Assembly: GCA_029204225.1 (NCBI GenBank)
Contig: CM055110.1
Coordinates: 18,533,501-18,597,500 of the forward strand
Direction: 5' to 3'
DNA: 64,000 nt
Source: Diphasiastrum complanatum
Lineage: Eukaryota; Streptophyta; Lycopodiopsida; Lycopodiales; Lycopodiaceae
In this document: piece by piece, positions 11,298-21,608 of the stretch
Layout: each line of letters opens with the position of its first letter
How positions within the stretch are numbered: position 1 is the stretch's first letter
Notes under the pieces: generated by a model
What the model was told of the DNA's origin: nothing
Seen by the model: the letters and a program-made list of their open reading frames with translations, nothing else
Databases searched by the model: none
Position numbers and translations under genes: made by a program

Positions 11298-12445
11298 TTA
11301 AACAAATATTGTTATAAACAAGAATGTTCTAATAAAGTATCTAAAGAATAATACCTTCCATTCGCATCCTCTTGCAAAGTCCCATTCTGCATTTGATATT
11401 TTTTGTCCCTCTTTTGTTGTTTTTTGTAGTGTGTCATGCATCCACTCTATAGTGCATTGCTTGGGTAATGACTCAAGATCATGTGAACTTGAGGCCATGT
11501 GTCTACCTCTATTCTGTCGTTGGTGCTTTCTAGACAAGGCCATCTCTTTTTTTTCTTTTTCATATAGGTCTAACCATTTATCCATAACTCCACAATTATA
11601 AAGCATGAATGTAGAAATTTTTTCTCGTTGGAAGGGTGCCAACCTATGGACCTTTCCCATCCCTTGAGGTTTTTCACTAGTTACCTATTCGGCTTCCTCA
11701 TCACGCCACAATAGTGGAGCAGATGGATGTAGTTGGTGCAAAATTTCAGTAACATAAAAGAGAGATTCATGTACTAACCATGCCTCTGACATGCTACCTT
11801 CAGGCCTTGTCTTTTGACGCACAAAATCTTTTAAGACTTTCATGTAGCTTTCCATAAAGAACATCCACCTAAAAAGTCACAAATGGTTAAAAATAAGTGT
11901 TTTATTTAATGAGTTCATGTATTAATTGATTTAGTTTAAATACACATGCAAAAGATAATTTATGCACTTATACCTAGTGTGCACTGGACCAGCAATAGAA
12001 ACTTCTTCAACCAAGTGCACCAATAAATGCACTTGTGAGTCCATGATGAAAGTCAAAAAATATCTTTCAAACATGCACACAATCTCCACCATATCCTCAT
12101 GTCTCTTGCGAAGATTCAGCTCACAGATTTCTTTTGAACACATCCATCTGTAATATATTCAATCCATTTTATGTCTATTTGAATTTCCAAACAATAAATA
12201 CTAAATAGAAAAATGCACCAAGTACATGTAAATACCTGATAATGATTGATAGTTTGTATATGGTCTCACAAATATCTTTTGACAAGCACCCACGAATTGA
12301 CATGGATAGATGAATTGAATCATCTTTAGCCAATCATGAGATTTGAGACCTTGCAACTTTCCATCCACTGTGAATGATGATTGTAGAGAATGGGCAAAAC
12401 CAGTTGGTGTTCTAATGTCATGAATAATGGAGCGCACATGGTTAA
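11298..12445 (-). pseudogene. CACTA transposase gene, Transposase_21 C-terminus and DUF4218
   Basis: Minus-strand order: LQGLKSHDWLKMIQF and KIFVRPY, a family landmark at the end of Transposase_21. After a probable intron (about 12145-12240) come MVEIVCMFERYF, SQVHLLVHLVEEVSIAGPVHTR, and then WMFFMESYMKVLKDFVRQKTRPEGSMSEAW; these two blocks are diagnostic of DUF4218. Last comes a basic stretch with KKEMALSRKHQRQNRGR. The reading frame enters from the left TSD of the LTR element at 12441-12445 and is in phase with the fragment ending at 17465, so one gene was split by that insertion. Spaces of about 50-100 bp between blocks look like introns. Confidence 0.8.
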
Positions 12446-13665
12446 TGTTGTAAAGCTACCTTTACAAGCTTTACTTCCGGCGCCATCGGCGCCAGCTATG
12501 TCCCCGACGCCAGCAGCGCCCCTGTTGCTCCCGGCGCCACTGTGACCAGAATCCAGCCAGCGCCAAGTTCCTATGGCTGAAAATCTTTGATCGGTTCTAG
12601 TGGAGTCTAGAGAGCTCAGATCGATGTGCAATCACCTCACACGATCTAGACATGATTAAAGGAAGCCTGGGGATCAATAAAATCTAGAGAGAGAAAATGA
12701 CTTTCTAGAAAGAGAAAATCCTAGAGAGAGAAAAACGTGCTTTACCAGCTTGGGTAGAGTGCTTGGTATGAGGGAGGGGTGCCGAATCACACCAATACTA
12801 TAGTGGAGTGCGGGTTGCGACTCAAGGGCGAGCTCCAACCAAGTCTCAGCCTCCCTTGCTGGAATGTTGTCATGGCTCTCGCCTTGGCATGCTAGCGCCC
12901 CGGAGACTAGGGTCGGTCACACACTTGAAATGTAACCTTCTCAGATTTATCAATAAAGTGGGATTTTCCTCAAACTGACTCTGATTACCTTCTGGGTTTC
13001 AGTGTTCGGTAAAAGCGCCAGTTGTAAGGCCGCTTTCAAAATTTTTAACTTGGCACATAGTTGAGGGTCGTATACCGGGACGCCAGCGGTATGCCGTCAG
13101 GACCATTCGGTCCGTGGCACCAGCGGTATGCTGTCGGGACCATTTGGTCCAGGAACTGGTTGTTTCCATATCTGTCGCGGCTTGTGGTTCTGAGTGTTCC
13201 TTGCATGAACGTGAATGGGTTAAGCTCTTGGGAAACAGGCTCTAACCTGTCGGCTGAGTTGGATGGCTTGCTTGGGTGGACGTTACCTGTTTATGGCTGT
13301 CCCGTCTGGCGTGGCGCCAAGTTGGCTTCCAGCGCTCGTGACGAAGCTTTCAGTTGGTTAAGTCTGATGTAAGTCAGACCGCTTGCTTGGAATGGATGTT
13401 ACTCGTTTGTAACGAAGCTTCGAGTTGGTTAAGTTTGATGTATGTCGGGCGGCTTGCTTGGAGGGAAGTCACCCACATCGGGACCCCCGATCTGGCATGG
13501 CGCCAGGTTGGATCTCAATGTTGGTTTTCGGAACTTCAAGTTGGTTAAGTCTGATCGTTGTTGGCGAGTTGGCTGCTTGTATGTCAAGTGGATTTGGATG
13601 GCAAGAGTTGAAGGTTGGGAAGCTAAGTCGTGGTTTCCGGCTCCCTTTGGGATGCCTGCACTACA
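12446..13665 (+). repeat. 5' LTR of the nested LARD-like element
   Basis: Starts TGTTGTAAAGCTACC and ends CTGCACTACA, so it has canonical TG...CA ends. It is 1220 bp against 1209 bp for the 3' copy; part of the difference is extra GGCGCCATC-type sequence near 12480. It contains internal short tandem units: two GCCAGCGGTATGC-GTC-GGACCATT units near 13080-13150, and repeated TTGGTTAAGTcTGAT units near 13353, 13424 and 13540. A TATA-like promoter was not located with confidence. The short ORFs crossing it are not conserved proteins. Confidence 0.92.
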
Positions 13666-13667
13666 TG

Positions 13668-13680
13668 TGGTATCAGAGCC
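13668..13680 (+). promoter_or_regulatory. Primer-binding site (initiator tRNA-Met type)
   Basis: TGGTATCAGAGCC begins two bases after the 5' LTR ends. It is complementary to the 3' end of plant initiator tRNA-Met, the usual primer for minus-strand synthesis in plant LTR elements. Confidence 0.92.
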
Positions 13681-13754
13681 GACTGGCCGGTCAGCTATGC
13701 GGATCTCACGGAAATGGCCACGGTTTGGGGTTCATCAAGACAACTGTTGTACAA

Positions 13755-14144
13755 GGTGCTGCCCACAATGTAAGCACGGGTGCGTCCACGGTCAGGGGTG
13801 GTCGACAGAACGGGGGACTTGATGAGTCAAGGTGCTGCCCTTGAGGTGTAAGCACGGTCAGTTCTCGCGGTTCGGGCCTGGCGCTATCTGCACGTAGGAC
13901 GGATGAGGCAAAGTGCTGCCCTAGGGAGGTGAAAGCACGGTCTGTACCTTGTTGGGTGCGGGGCGACATATTCGAACTGTACGGTTAACCATTGATACAG
14001 AGATGCTGCTCGAATTCGGGTGTAAAGCACGGGTGGTTAGTTGCCGATGCAGGATAGCTGCCGATCGTTTAGCTATAAGGGCTATCGACCAAAAAGTGGT
14101 GGGGCGTGACTGAGGCAATGTGCTGCTTAATGGTGAAAGCACGG
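13755..14144 (+). repeat. Five hairpin-like TGCTGCC...AAGCACGG repeats in the leader
   Basis: Five copies, at about 13755-13779, 13831-13857, 13911-13940, 14001-14032 and 14119-14144. Each begins GTGCTGC or ATGCTGC and ends AAGCACGG, so the TGCT and AGCA arms can pair around an 8-15 base loop that varies between copies. The spacing between copies is 75-120 bp and the DNA between them is not repeated. Their position after the PBS is where LTR elements carry packaging and dimerisation signals. That role is inference. Confidence 0.7.
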
Positions 14145-14420
14145 ATAGTTGGAGAGGTGTCCTATGTGGGCTGATTCCGTGATCGATTTGTATGGGCGCG
14201 GCCAGGCAAAGGTCCGTTGGCAGGACCATCTCAAAGGGGGACCTTGTCTTTGTTACTTGTTAGTAAACCTGCCTGAGTGTCTTACTTGTATGTATTCATG
14301 GTGAGTCTTAGTACTCGTGCTTTGCCTGGTTTGCATGATTGCTTGTGATACAAGGAGCTGATGGCTCGAGAAGGAACCTTTTCTTTTGAAGGCTGATACC
14401 ATCAAACAAAGAGGACTACA

Positions 14421-14920
14421 GAATCTGTGGGGCGGATTTGCAGTTCAAGTACTCACACGTGAACGACAACGAAACGACTCAATGTTTGCAAAGGATGGAT
14501 GGCTAGCCTGTTTCTTGAGTTAGTTTCATTTGCGACAACGCCCACCAGACGCAAGCAGGAAGTCAAAAGTTGAAAAGGGCCATTTCAAGGGAGATCTTCT
14601 ATGGAGCAATTGGTCTTCATTTTGGGACGGCCACCTTCGGAACTGAAACTCACTGAGCATGGGCGATATCAAGAATCTGTGCGGCGGATTTGCAGTTCAA
14701 GTACTCGCACGTGAATGACAACGAAACGACTCAATGTTTGCAAAGGATGGATGGCTAGCCTATTTCTTAGGTTAGTTTCATTTGCGACAATGCCCACCAG
14801 ATGCAAGCAGGAAGTCAAAAGTTGGAAAGGGCAATTTCAGGGGAGATCTTCTATAGCAGTTGGTCTTCATTTTGGGACGGCCACCTTAAGAACTGAAACT
14901 CACTGAGCATGGGTGATATC
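14421..14920 (+). repeat. Tandem duplication, unit about 252 bp
   Basis: Copy 1 starts GAATCTGTGGGGCGGATTTG at 14421 and copy 2 starts GAATCTGTGCGGCGGATTTG at 14673. Both run through ACGACAACGAAACGAC or the near-identical variant, ATGGATGGCTAGCCT, GGAAGTCAAAAGTT, TTGGTCTTCATTTTGGGACG and end CACTGAGCATGGG. They differ by scattered substitutions and short indels. No protein is encoded consistently across both. Confidence 0.85.
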
Positions 14921-16241
14921 CAGTATCAGTTGGGTTTTTCCTCAAAGGAGAAAAGACTAGGATCCTCTTCAGAGATTGGCAACAAGTTGGATCGAGCCAT
15001 AATCCTAGCAGATGGGAAGCAAAGTGTTGGAAAGGCTTTTTGTCCGAAGAATCCTACTCTAAGTCCGATCAGCTGATTTTATAAGTGGAGGGGAACTATC
15101 ACACACACCTCTCTCTTGGGGCAAATTTTGAATGAAAGTTGATCAAAATGGGGGCAAATTCAAGGTGATCTAGCCATACTCACACGAGGAGACTGGCGAA
15201 CTTTGGACCTAATAAGTTAGCAAGTTTTTGTTGTGGAAAGAAAAGTTTGTTATAGGCTTTCTCAAGACCAGCAATGTTGAGGAAACATATGAGTACGCTG
15301 GCTTGTGTTACGCGTAAGGCAGCTGATCAATGAAGGAACTATGAAAGTTGAGTCTTGCATGAGAGACTTGGTTTTTCGAATGGACGCTAAGAGACAGTTC
15401 GCGTTGAGATCGGATTAGTGCAAACTCTGGGTGCATGTGTCTGATTCAAAGAGAGCTACTTGAAGCTAAGCTCGATGTACACTTCTTGTTTTGACTATGA
15501 GGCAATTGACCAGTGATGGAATTGTGAAAGTCAAGTTTTGCGCGACGGACATGGTGCTTCAAACAAACGCGAAGAGATAGTTCAGATGCGGATCAAACTG
15601 GTGCGACCCTTTGGCTTTCCACGAGGTCAATGGTTACATTTGGGCTGATTCAAAGTGCTATTTCAAGCTAAGTGAGAGGTGCATTGCGGAGTACTCAATC
15701 TTTGCCTACCTTAAAGAGCCAAGATGGAAAAGTATCAAGATCAGGCTAGGACAAGGAGAGAAATCAAGGTGCAGAAGCAACAAGGCACAAAGTGGAACAT
15801 AAAGTGGGCAATCAAACGATAAATCCTTTGGCTCAGGGAGCCCTGATACCTGTGCGGAACTGAACAAATCTGGAGCTCAGGGAGCTCAACACAAAGTGCA
15901 TCAAGGACAAATCAGGAGCTCAAAGGAGTTCCAAAGTCAAAAGTCAGAAGCGACAGGGGCAAACATTTCAAAGAAAGGCCTCTATCACCAATTAATAAGG
16001 TTTTTGGGTTTTACGAAAGCGATATCAAATCTACGCTTTTCCCAGACAAAGATATATTTTCAAGTTATGTAATCTTTCAGTACAAAGAGCTGAGCTTCCG
16101 ACTTGTGGTGTGCCAGCTTCAATGTTAATAAAAAGTGGCCAGTAAATTGAGTACTATGCCAAGTAGCTTAAATGTATAGTTATTTTAATTGGGAGACACC
16201 TTTACTTTAATCTGACATCTGATGAGGACATCAGATTTTAT
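14921..16241 (+). other. Non-coding internal region of the LARD-like element
   Basis: No retroelement protein motif is seen. Two related segments near 15330-15420 and 15490-15600 share GCAGCTGATCAATGAAGGAACTATGAAAGT-type sequence, so there is further internal duplication. Repeated GGAGCTCA/AGGGAGC words occur at 15835-15930. The longest ORF (about 63 codons) has no recognisable similarity. Confidence 0.5.
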
Positions 16242-16255
16242 AAAGGTGGGGTGGA
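16242..16255 (+). promoter_or_regulatory. Polypurine tract
   Basis: AAAGGTGGGGTGGA lies immediately before the TGTTGTAAAG start of the 3' LTR. It is purine-rich with two T interruptions and occupies the plus-strand primer position. Confidence 0.8.
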
Positions 16256-17464
16256 TGTTGTAAAGCTACCTTTACAAGCTTTACTTCCGGCGCCAGCTAT
16301 GTCCCCGACACCAGCAACGTCCCTGCTGCTCCCGGCGCCATTGTGACCAGAATCCAGCCGGCGCCAAGTTCCTATGGCTGAAAATCTTTGATCGGTTCTA
16401 GCGGAGTCCAGAGAGTTCAGATCGATGTGCAATCACCTCACACGATCTAGACATGATTAAAGGAAGCCTGGACATCAATAAAATCTAGAGAGAGAAAATG
16501 ACTTTCTAGAAAGAGAAAATCCTAGAGAGAGAAAAACGTGCTTTACCAGCTTGGGTAGAGTGCTTGGTATGAGGGGGGGTGCCGAATCACACCAATACTA
16601 TAGGGGAGTGCGGGTTGCGACTCAGGACGAGCTCCAACCAACTCTCAGCCTCCCTTGCTGGAATGTTGTCATGACTCTCGCCTTGGCATGCTAGCGCCCC
16701 GGAGACTAGGGTCGGTCACACACTTGAAATGTAACCTTCTCAGATTTATCAATAAAGTGGGATTTTCTTCAAACTGACTTTGATTACCTTCTGGGTTTCA
16801 GTGTTCGGTAAAAGCGCCAGTTGTAAGGCCGCTTTCAAAATTTTTAACTTGGCACATAGCTGAGGGTCGTATCCCGGGACGCCAGCGGTATGCCGTCGGG
16901 ACCATTCGGTCCGTGGCGCCAGCGGTATGCTGTCGGCACCATTTGATCCAGGAACTGGTTGTTTCCATATCTGTCGCGGCTTGTGGTTCTGAGTGTTCCT
17001 TGCATGAACGTGAATGGGTTAAGCTCTTGGGGAACGGGCTCTAACCTGTCGGCTGAGTTGGATGGCTTGCTTGGGTGGACGTTACCTGTTTATGGCTGTC
17101 CAGTCTGGCGTGGCGCCAGGTTGGCTTCCAGCGCTCATGACGAAGCTTTCAGTTGGTTAAGTCTGATGTAAGTCAGACCGCTTGCTTGGAATGGATGTTA
17201 CTCGTTTGTAATGAAACTTCGAGTTGGTTAAGTTTGATGTATGTCGGGCGGCTTGCTTGGAGGGAAGTCACCCACATCGGGACCCCCGATCTGGCATCGC
17301 GCCAGGTTGGATCTCAATGTTGGTTTTCGGAACTTCAAGTTGGTTAAGTCTGATCGTTGTTGGCGAGTTGGCTGCTTGTATGTCAAGTGGATTTGGATGG
17401 CAAGAGTTGAAGGCTGGGAAGCTAAGTCGTGGTTCCCGGCTCCCTTTGGGATGCCTGCGCTACA
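16256..17464 (+). repeat. 3' LTR of the nested LARD-like element
   Basis: 1209 bp, TGTTGTAAAG to GCGCTACA, near-identical to the 5' LTR with scattered substitutions and small indels. It is followed at once by the target duplication GTTAA (17465-17469), after which the minus-strand transposase reading resumes. Confidence 0.92.
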
Positions 17465-17990
17465 GTTAAGCTCCTCCTTAGTGAATGTCCAAGGTACTTT
17501 TGGAGCATGATCTTCACCATCCTTTATCCAATATTCTTTTTTGGTGTTTGATTCTTTTAGATCGTGCCTTGCAGCAATGGTATCTTTTCCACCAATCAAG
17601 TGTTTCCAAATATATTCAGCGCATTTTTAAATATGTGCATGGGATCAAGTAGGTGATTAATCAAAAGGTTATTCCAATATTCCAAATGATGAAATATAGA
17701 TAACCTTTTCATACCATCGATTGGCTTTGCTTGAGATTCCTCCCATAGTATTCGCCAATCTTTCACAAACATCCTCTTTGGAGGCATCTCTCTCTCAACT
17801 CTTCCTCCAAAACCTCTTCTATGAGTGTCTCTAAATGGATGGCCTTCACGCAAGTATTTACGATGATTTTCATAAACCACTTTTTTGAGACTAAAAGACT
17901 ATCTTCCCACAAGATTTGGCCCGCACAAAAAACAAGCATTTTTTCCAGCCGTTTGAAAGCATGCCTAACAAATGGATACTATCAATCACT
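17465..17990 (-). pseudogene. CACTA transposase gene, Transposase_21 core
   Basis: Minus-strand reading: a cysteine-containing block (KMLVFCAG), then VVYENHRKYLREGHPFRD, then MKRLSIFHHLEYWNNLL, LLDPMHIFKN and DTIAARHDLKES, ending EELN at the LTR-element insertion point. These match the ordered landmarks of plant CACTA Tnp2 proteins: the H-R-LP--HP--R block, the -SIF--LPYW block, the DVMHI-KN block, and the -K-G---R-DL block. A frame change lies near 17596, inside the block following KN, and is a frameshift or a short indel. The frame joins in phase with 12445 once the inserted element and one target repeat are disregarded. Confidence 0.8.
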
Positions 17991-18072
17991 ATTAAAAAAA
18001 GTATATGTCAAAAAATAATTATAGCCATTGTAGTATATCATGTAAATGTCAAGAATCACTAGTTGTATGTAA

Positions 18073-19039
18073 CTATAAACAAACTCCTATGTACACAAGA
18101 TAGACATTGTTTGAATGATTACATGAGCATTCACCTAATCCTGGATAGTCATGCATTGTCCACATTACAATGGCATGTAGTGTACACTCCCTCTCATGTA
18201 AGGGGCGCGAAATGTCATGTGCTTTTATACCCTTCCACAAATCTTCCAACTTGTCAATAAGCGGCTCAAGATACACATCCATGTTCTTAACCTTGCGTTG
18301 GCCAGGAATTAAAAGTGCCAACATAATATGTGGTTGGGAAGAAATTTCGGAAAGGTTCGCAAAATGAAAAAGTGTTATCTTTAAAAAAGGTAATAAATTG
18401 AGGTCCTGCATATGGCATCAATGTCACAACACTATTTACAGGGACCTCAATACTACTCAATGCAAAAAGGCCCAAACCAGCCTCAGGAAAGTGTTCACTA
18501 GGCATGATCATGTACATTCGATCCCAATACGTAAATGGTGTTCCATTTAATGGTAATGGTGATTGGAGTGGCCAACACGAATATCTACTTCTAATAAAAG
18601 TTTTTACTAATGGTTGCAAGCTAGGTGGAAGAGGAAGGTCCAACAAAGAACCTAGAATGTCTTTTGACACATCAACAATGCGTAGTAATTTGCAATTATC
18701 TTTCAAACTAGTCATAATACGTCCATGACATGTTCTCTTTTTTAAAGGGGTGGTCAAGTTTGTGGAATCCACGTGGAGTATCGTGAAGAACTCATGTGCA
18801 ACATCTAGGATAGGTGTGGTTGGGTGGTAAGAACGTTCTAGAGATTTGGAGATATGGATTGAATCACAAGGCATTGATGAACTAAGTATATCATGCAAGG
18901 GGTCATCATCAACAAGAGCATCATCTAGGGCCAATGATGATCCAAAATCAATATTCATGTGATTTATCCTATCAATAATATTCTCGATCTCTCTTGCAAC
19001 TCTTTTTCTTGAAACCAACTTATGGTCCTTCTTTTGCAA
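18073..19039 (-). pseudogene. CACTA transposase gene, N-terminal half of Transposase_21
   Basis: On the minus strand a 250-codon open stretch (19039 to 18287) carries an acidic, poorly conserved N-terminal region (DDALVDDDPLHDI). It then has PSEHFPEAGLGLF and MPYAG segments. It overlaps a shifted frame (18411-18073) reading MLALLIPGQRKVKNMDVYLEPL, LEDLWKGI and AIVMWTMHDYPGLGECS. That last block is the family signature LLIPGP-----DVYL-PL--EL--LW and W---D-P---. The frame change near 18300-18400 is a one-base event or a small intron. Below 18073 an intron separates it from the 17990-17465 core. Confidence 0.75.
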
Positions 19040-19061
19040 AAGTTGAAAATGTTAGATGTAT

Positions 19062-19181
<120 letters not shown>

Positions 19182-19520
19182 CATGAAACATAAATTAAAA
19201 TATAACACAAACCAAAAACCAATAGCATGAAACACACACACAAACACATGCACGCACACACCCACCCACCCACACTGACCCTAAACACACATGAAGAGAA
19301 AAACAGAGAGAACATTATAGAGTGCTAATCAAAACTCCCGAACCACACGTTTATATCCTACTCCAAAATGTCACCACATGCTCCCTCCCTGCGGCATTTG
19401 GGCTTTTTTGTGGAACTCATCTTCCAACAAAAAACATTTGAACCATGTCTTTAACGGAAGAAAACAAGGGCTACACACCTTCCTAGAATTAGGAGTGTTG
19501 GTTACCTTTAACTCTTTCAT

Positions 19521-19522
<2 letters not shown>

Positions 19523-19591
<69 letters not shown>
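19523..19591. repeat. (CT)n microsatellite, about 69 bp
   Basis: Uninterrupted CT repeat, again in the same presumed intron of the transposase gene. Confidence 0.97.
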
Positions 19592-19596
<5 letters not shown>

Positions 19597-19639
19597 ACGT
19601 GAATGAGTCTATTATGGGTGATTGAATATGGAAATCAAG

Positions 19640-19817
19640 ACTAACTACATCTAATCATTCTATTTGGATTTTTTTCTTTTAGAAGCAAGTGAGAGATTAA
19701 CTTCATCTAATCATTCTATTTGGATTTTTCGTTTTAGAAGCAAGTGAGAGATTAACTTCATCTAAATATTCTATTTTTATTTTTCCTTTTAGAAGCAAGT
19801 GAGAGATTAACTTCAAA
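19640..19817. repeat. Tandem repeat, three copies of about 57 bp
   Basis: The unit GATTAACTTCATCTAATCATTCTATTTGGATTTTTC..TTTTAGAAGCAAGTGAGA occurs three times in a row with minor changes (first start CTAACTACATCTAATC). It is non-coding and lies within the transposase intron. Confidence 0.85.
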
Positions 19818-19890
19818 GTATCGTGGCACTCATCCTAGCGCTCAATATTTATTGGCCAAACTATACTTGAAGTGTCATAAGGGTCAAAGA

Positions 19891-20109
19891 TTAAAGCATT
19901 TCCGAAAAACACTTTAAAGAGTTTACAAATCGTACTCTTGGATTCTCTGTGTGCACTCCATTGGCCCAAATATGATCGTTGACAATCCTCCTTGTCCGAA
20001 TCCTAAGGCCTTTGCATTGTGTGCATGTACATGGTATCCTCTCATCATATTCTGGTTGAAACTGGTCCAATAATCCAATTGCAAATTGCACAAATTCTTT
20101 CAAAATCAT
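19891..20109 (-). pseudogene. CACTA transposase gene, transposase-associated (TAD-like) exon
   Basis: The minus-strand frame reads from EFVQFAIG through IPCTCTQCKGLRIRTRRIV and DHIWANGVHTENPRVRF. Plant CACTA proteins begin with a transposase-associated domain of form F---A------I-CPC--C-N-----D-V--HL---GF. The spacing of the three cysteines and the H-W-NG block match. It is the first exon and is followed, in gene direction, by an intron of about 850 bp that contains two long CT/GA microsatellites. Upstream, 20274-20698 has more open frame with no recognisable domain. A host gene derived from such a transposase is possible. Confidence 0.65.
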
Positions 20110-21080
20110 TCAAGTGAAAACTGACAAATTATAACATGTGACGAATTGTAACATGTGACAAAAATTGACAAAATAGTCTTTGTACATTTAGTGCATTTTT
20201 AATCTTCATTTGTGATGGAGTGGTGTCTTGGCTTTCCAAAGAGCAATATACTATATCCAAAAAGCAAATCGGATTACATCACTATTACAAATAAAAAAAT
20301 TATGACATAAATCAATATACATACATGTGATGGATCAATAGGCGGTCTACGTCGACTGATGAAAGTGCTTGAAGATGAACTAGTCAATAGTTGTTCATTG
20401 TACTTTAGGCTTGATTGCTCCTTTTTTCTGTGATAGAGCTCAATTCTTTTTTCTTTCTCTAAATCACGTGGAGGTACGATAATTTCCCTAGAATTCATAA
20501 TTCCAATCAAATGTGTAAGAATAAATTTGCAAGAAAAATTATACGCTCATATTCAAATAACAAATAAAGTGCAATTGATGTCAATATCAATAACAATATA
20601 TACCTGCTATTGCGATCATGAGATGAATCGCTATCTGATGATGATGACATCATCGATGACATATATACATTGTAGCCAGCTACTCTATACCACATCATAA
20701 GTAATCATTATAATAAAATTTGTTAAAGACATGCCAACATCTAATCCATGTATATTCTACTTATGCTTAATGTAAATCTAATATTCTAGTAACATTGCTA
20801 TCAAGAAAATTGCTTGGGTGGGGCAACACATGACGAGCAATCAAAATGAGGTTCATACTGACAAATATTAGACATCAGTAGATAGTGCGTGCAGGCCTAT
20901 CTCAACTAATTTAAAGACCACAGAGCAGTCAATGTTCGAAGCTCTCAGTTTAAACTCTTGTCTAAGATGAGTGATGATCTCAAGGTAAATATCTTTGGAT
21001 TGGCCTAGTGTGCCATGGTATCTCATGACGAGCAATATGCATTCGCCCTTTCTATCTATGGTTGCTTTGTATGCAAGAAA
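20110..21080. other. No confident gene; possible 5' part of the CACTA element
   Basis: Minus-strand open frames at 20274-20510 and 20507-20698 are Ser-rich (a SSSSDSDSSHDR-like stretch) and could be an additional upstream exon, but no domain is recognised. No CACTA terminal inverted repeat (CACTACAA type) was found between here and the palindrome array. Confidence 0.35.
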
Positions 21081-21084
21081 TCAT

Positions 21085-21160
21085 ATACTAGATAATCCAC
21101 GCGCTTGTATCCACGCGTATATCCACGCCAATCCACGGCTATATCCACGCGAATTTTTTT
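21085..21160. repeat. TATCCACGCG repeat cluster (right)
   Basis: Five close copies of (A)TCCACGC occur in about 60 bp, all in one orientation, followed by a T-run and GCCCGCACG. The left array at 8763-9122 ends with the same motif followed by a T-run. The pair brackets the CACTA gene and its nested element. Confidence 0.65.
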
Positions 21161-21608
21161 TTTGCCCGCACGTCCTCCTTTGTATTGTGCATGGATATTT
21201 GCTATATGTGTTCTTGTGTATAGAACTCTCAGACTTATATCCTGATCAAACTTACTTCTATTCCAATCGAAATGAAATTAGTAACCTTTGACCCTTACCT
21301 TACTACTTATAGATAACGATTCAAATATCAAACATGTTCTAGTTTCAGATTGTCCACACAATCCCTAGAGAAATCCTCTTATTCGAAAAGTTCCAATTAG
21401 GTATCTTACTCTGAATCTATCCGAAATTACTTTCAGACCAAATCTCATTTCTATACCATAGTTGGTCTCATCCAAAAACTATGCAACCCCCAAATTTCCA
21501 AATAGAATGTTATCCCATCACTTCACCCCTCCTTTTGAAGAAATTATCAATTTCCATAAAAGTTAACTGAAAAGATGATATATGAAAATATCCAAACACA
21601 TGAAAAAA

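Larger units (their letters stand above)
12446..17464 (+). mobile_element. Non-autonomous LTR retrotransposon (LARD-like) nested in the CACTA gene
   Basis: This is a complete element: 5' LTR (12446-13665), PBS (13668-13680), a 2.6-kb internal region, polypurine tract (16242-16255), 3' LTR (16256-17464), and flanking direct repeats GTTAA at 12441-12445 and 17465-17469. Orientation is plus, taken from PBS and PPT. No gag, protease, integrase or reverse transcriptase is recognisable in any frame of the internal region, so it depends on enzymes of another element. That matches the large retrotransposon derivative (LARD) class. The sequence is visibly more GC-rich than its flanks. The insertion cuts the minus-strand transposase frame, and the frame resumes in phase on the other side. 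Good overall similarity of the two LTRs suggests a fairly recent insertion. Confidence 0.92.

Noticed and set aside
13668-13680. A tRNA gene suggested by the initiator-tRNA-like sequence
   Set aside because: Only the primer-binding complement is present; no cloverleaf or A/B boxes follow.
13061-13844. Overlapping plus-strand open frames up to 139 codons in the LTR
   Set aside because: They lie in LTR sequence with internal repeats, exist in all three frames, and show no known domain.
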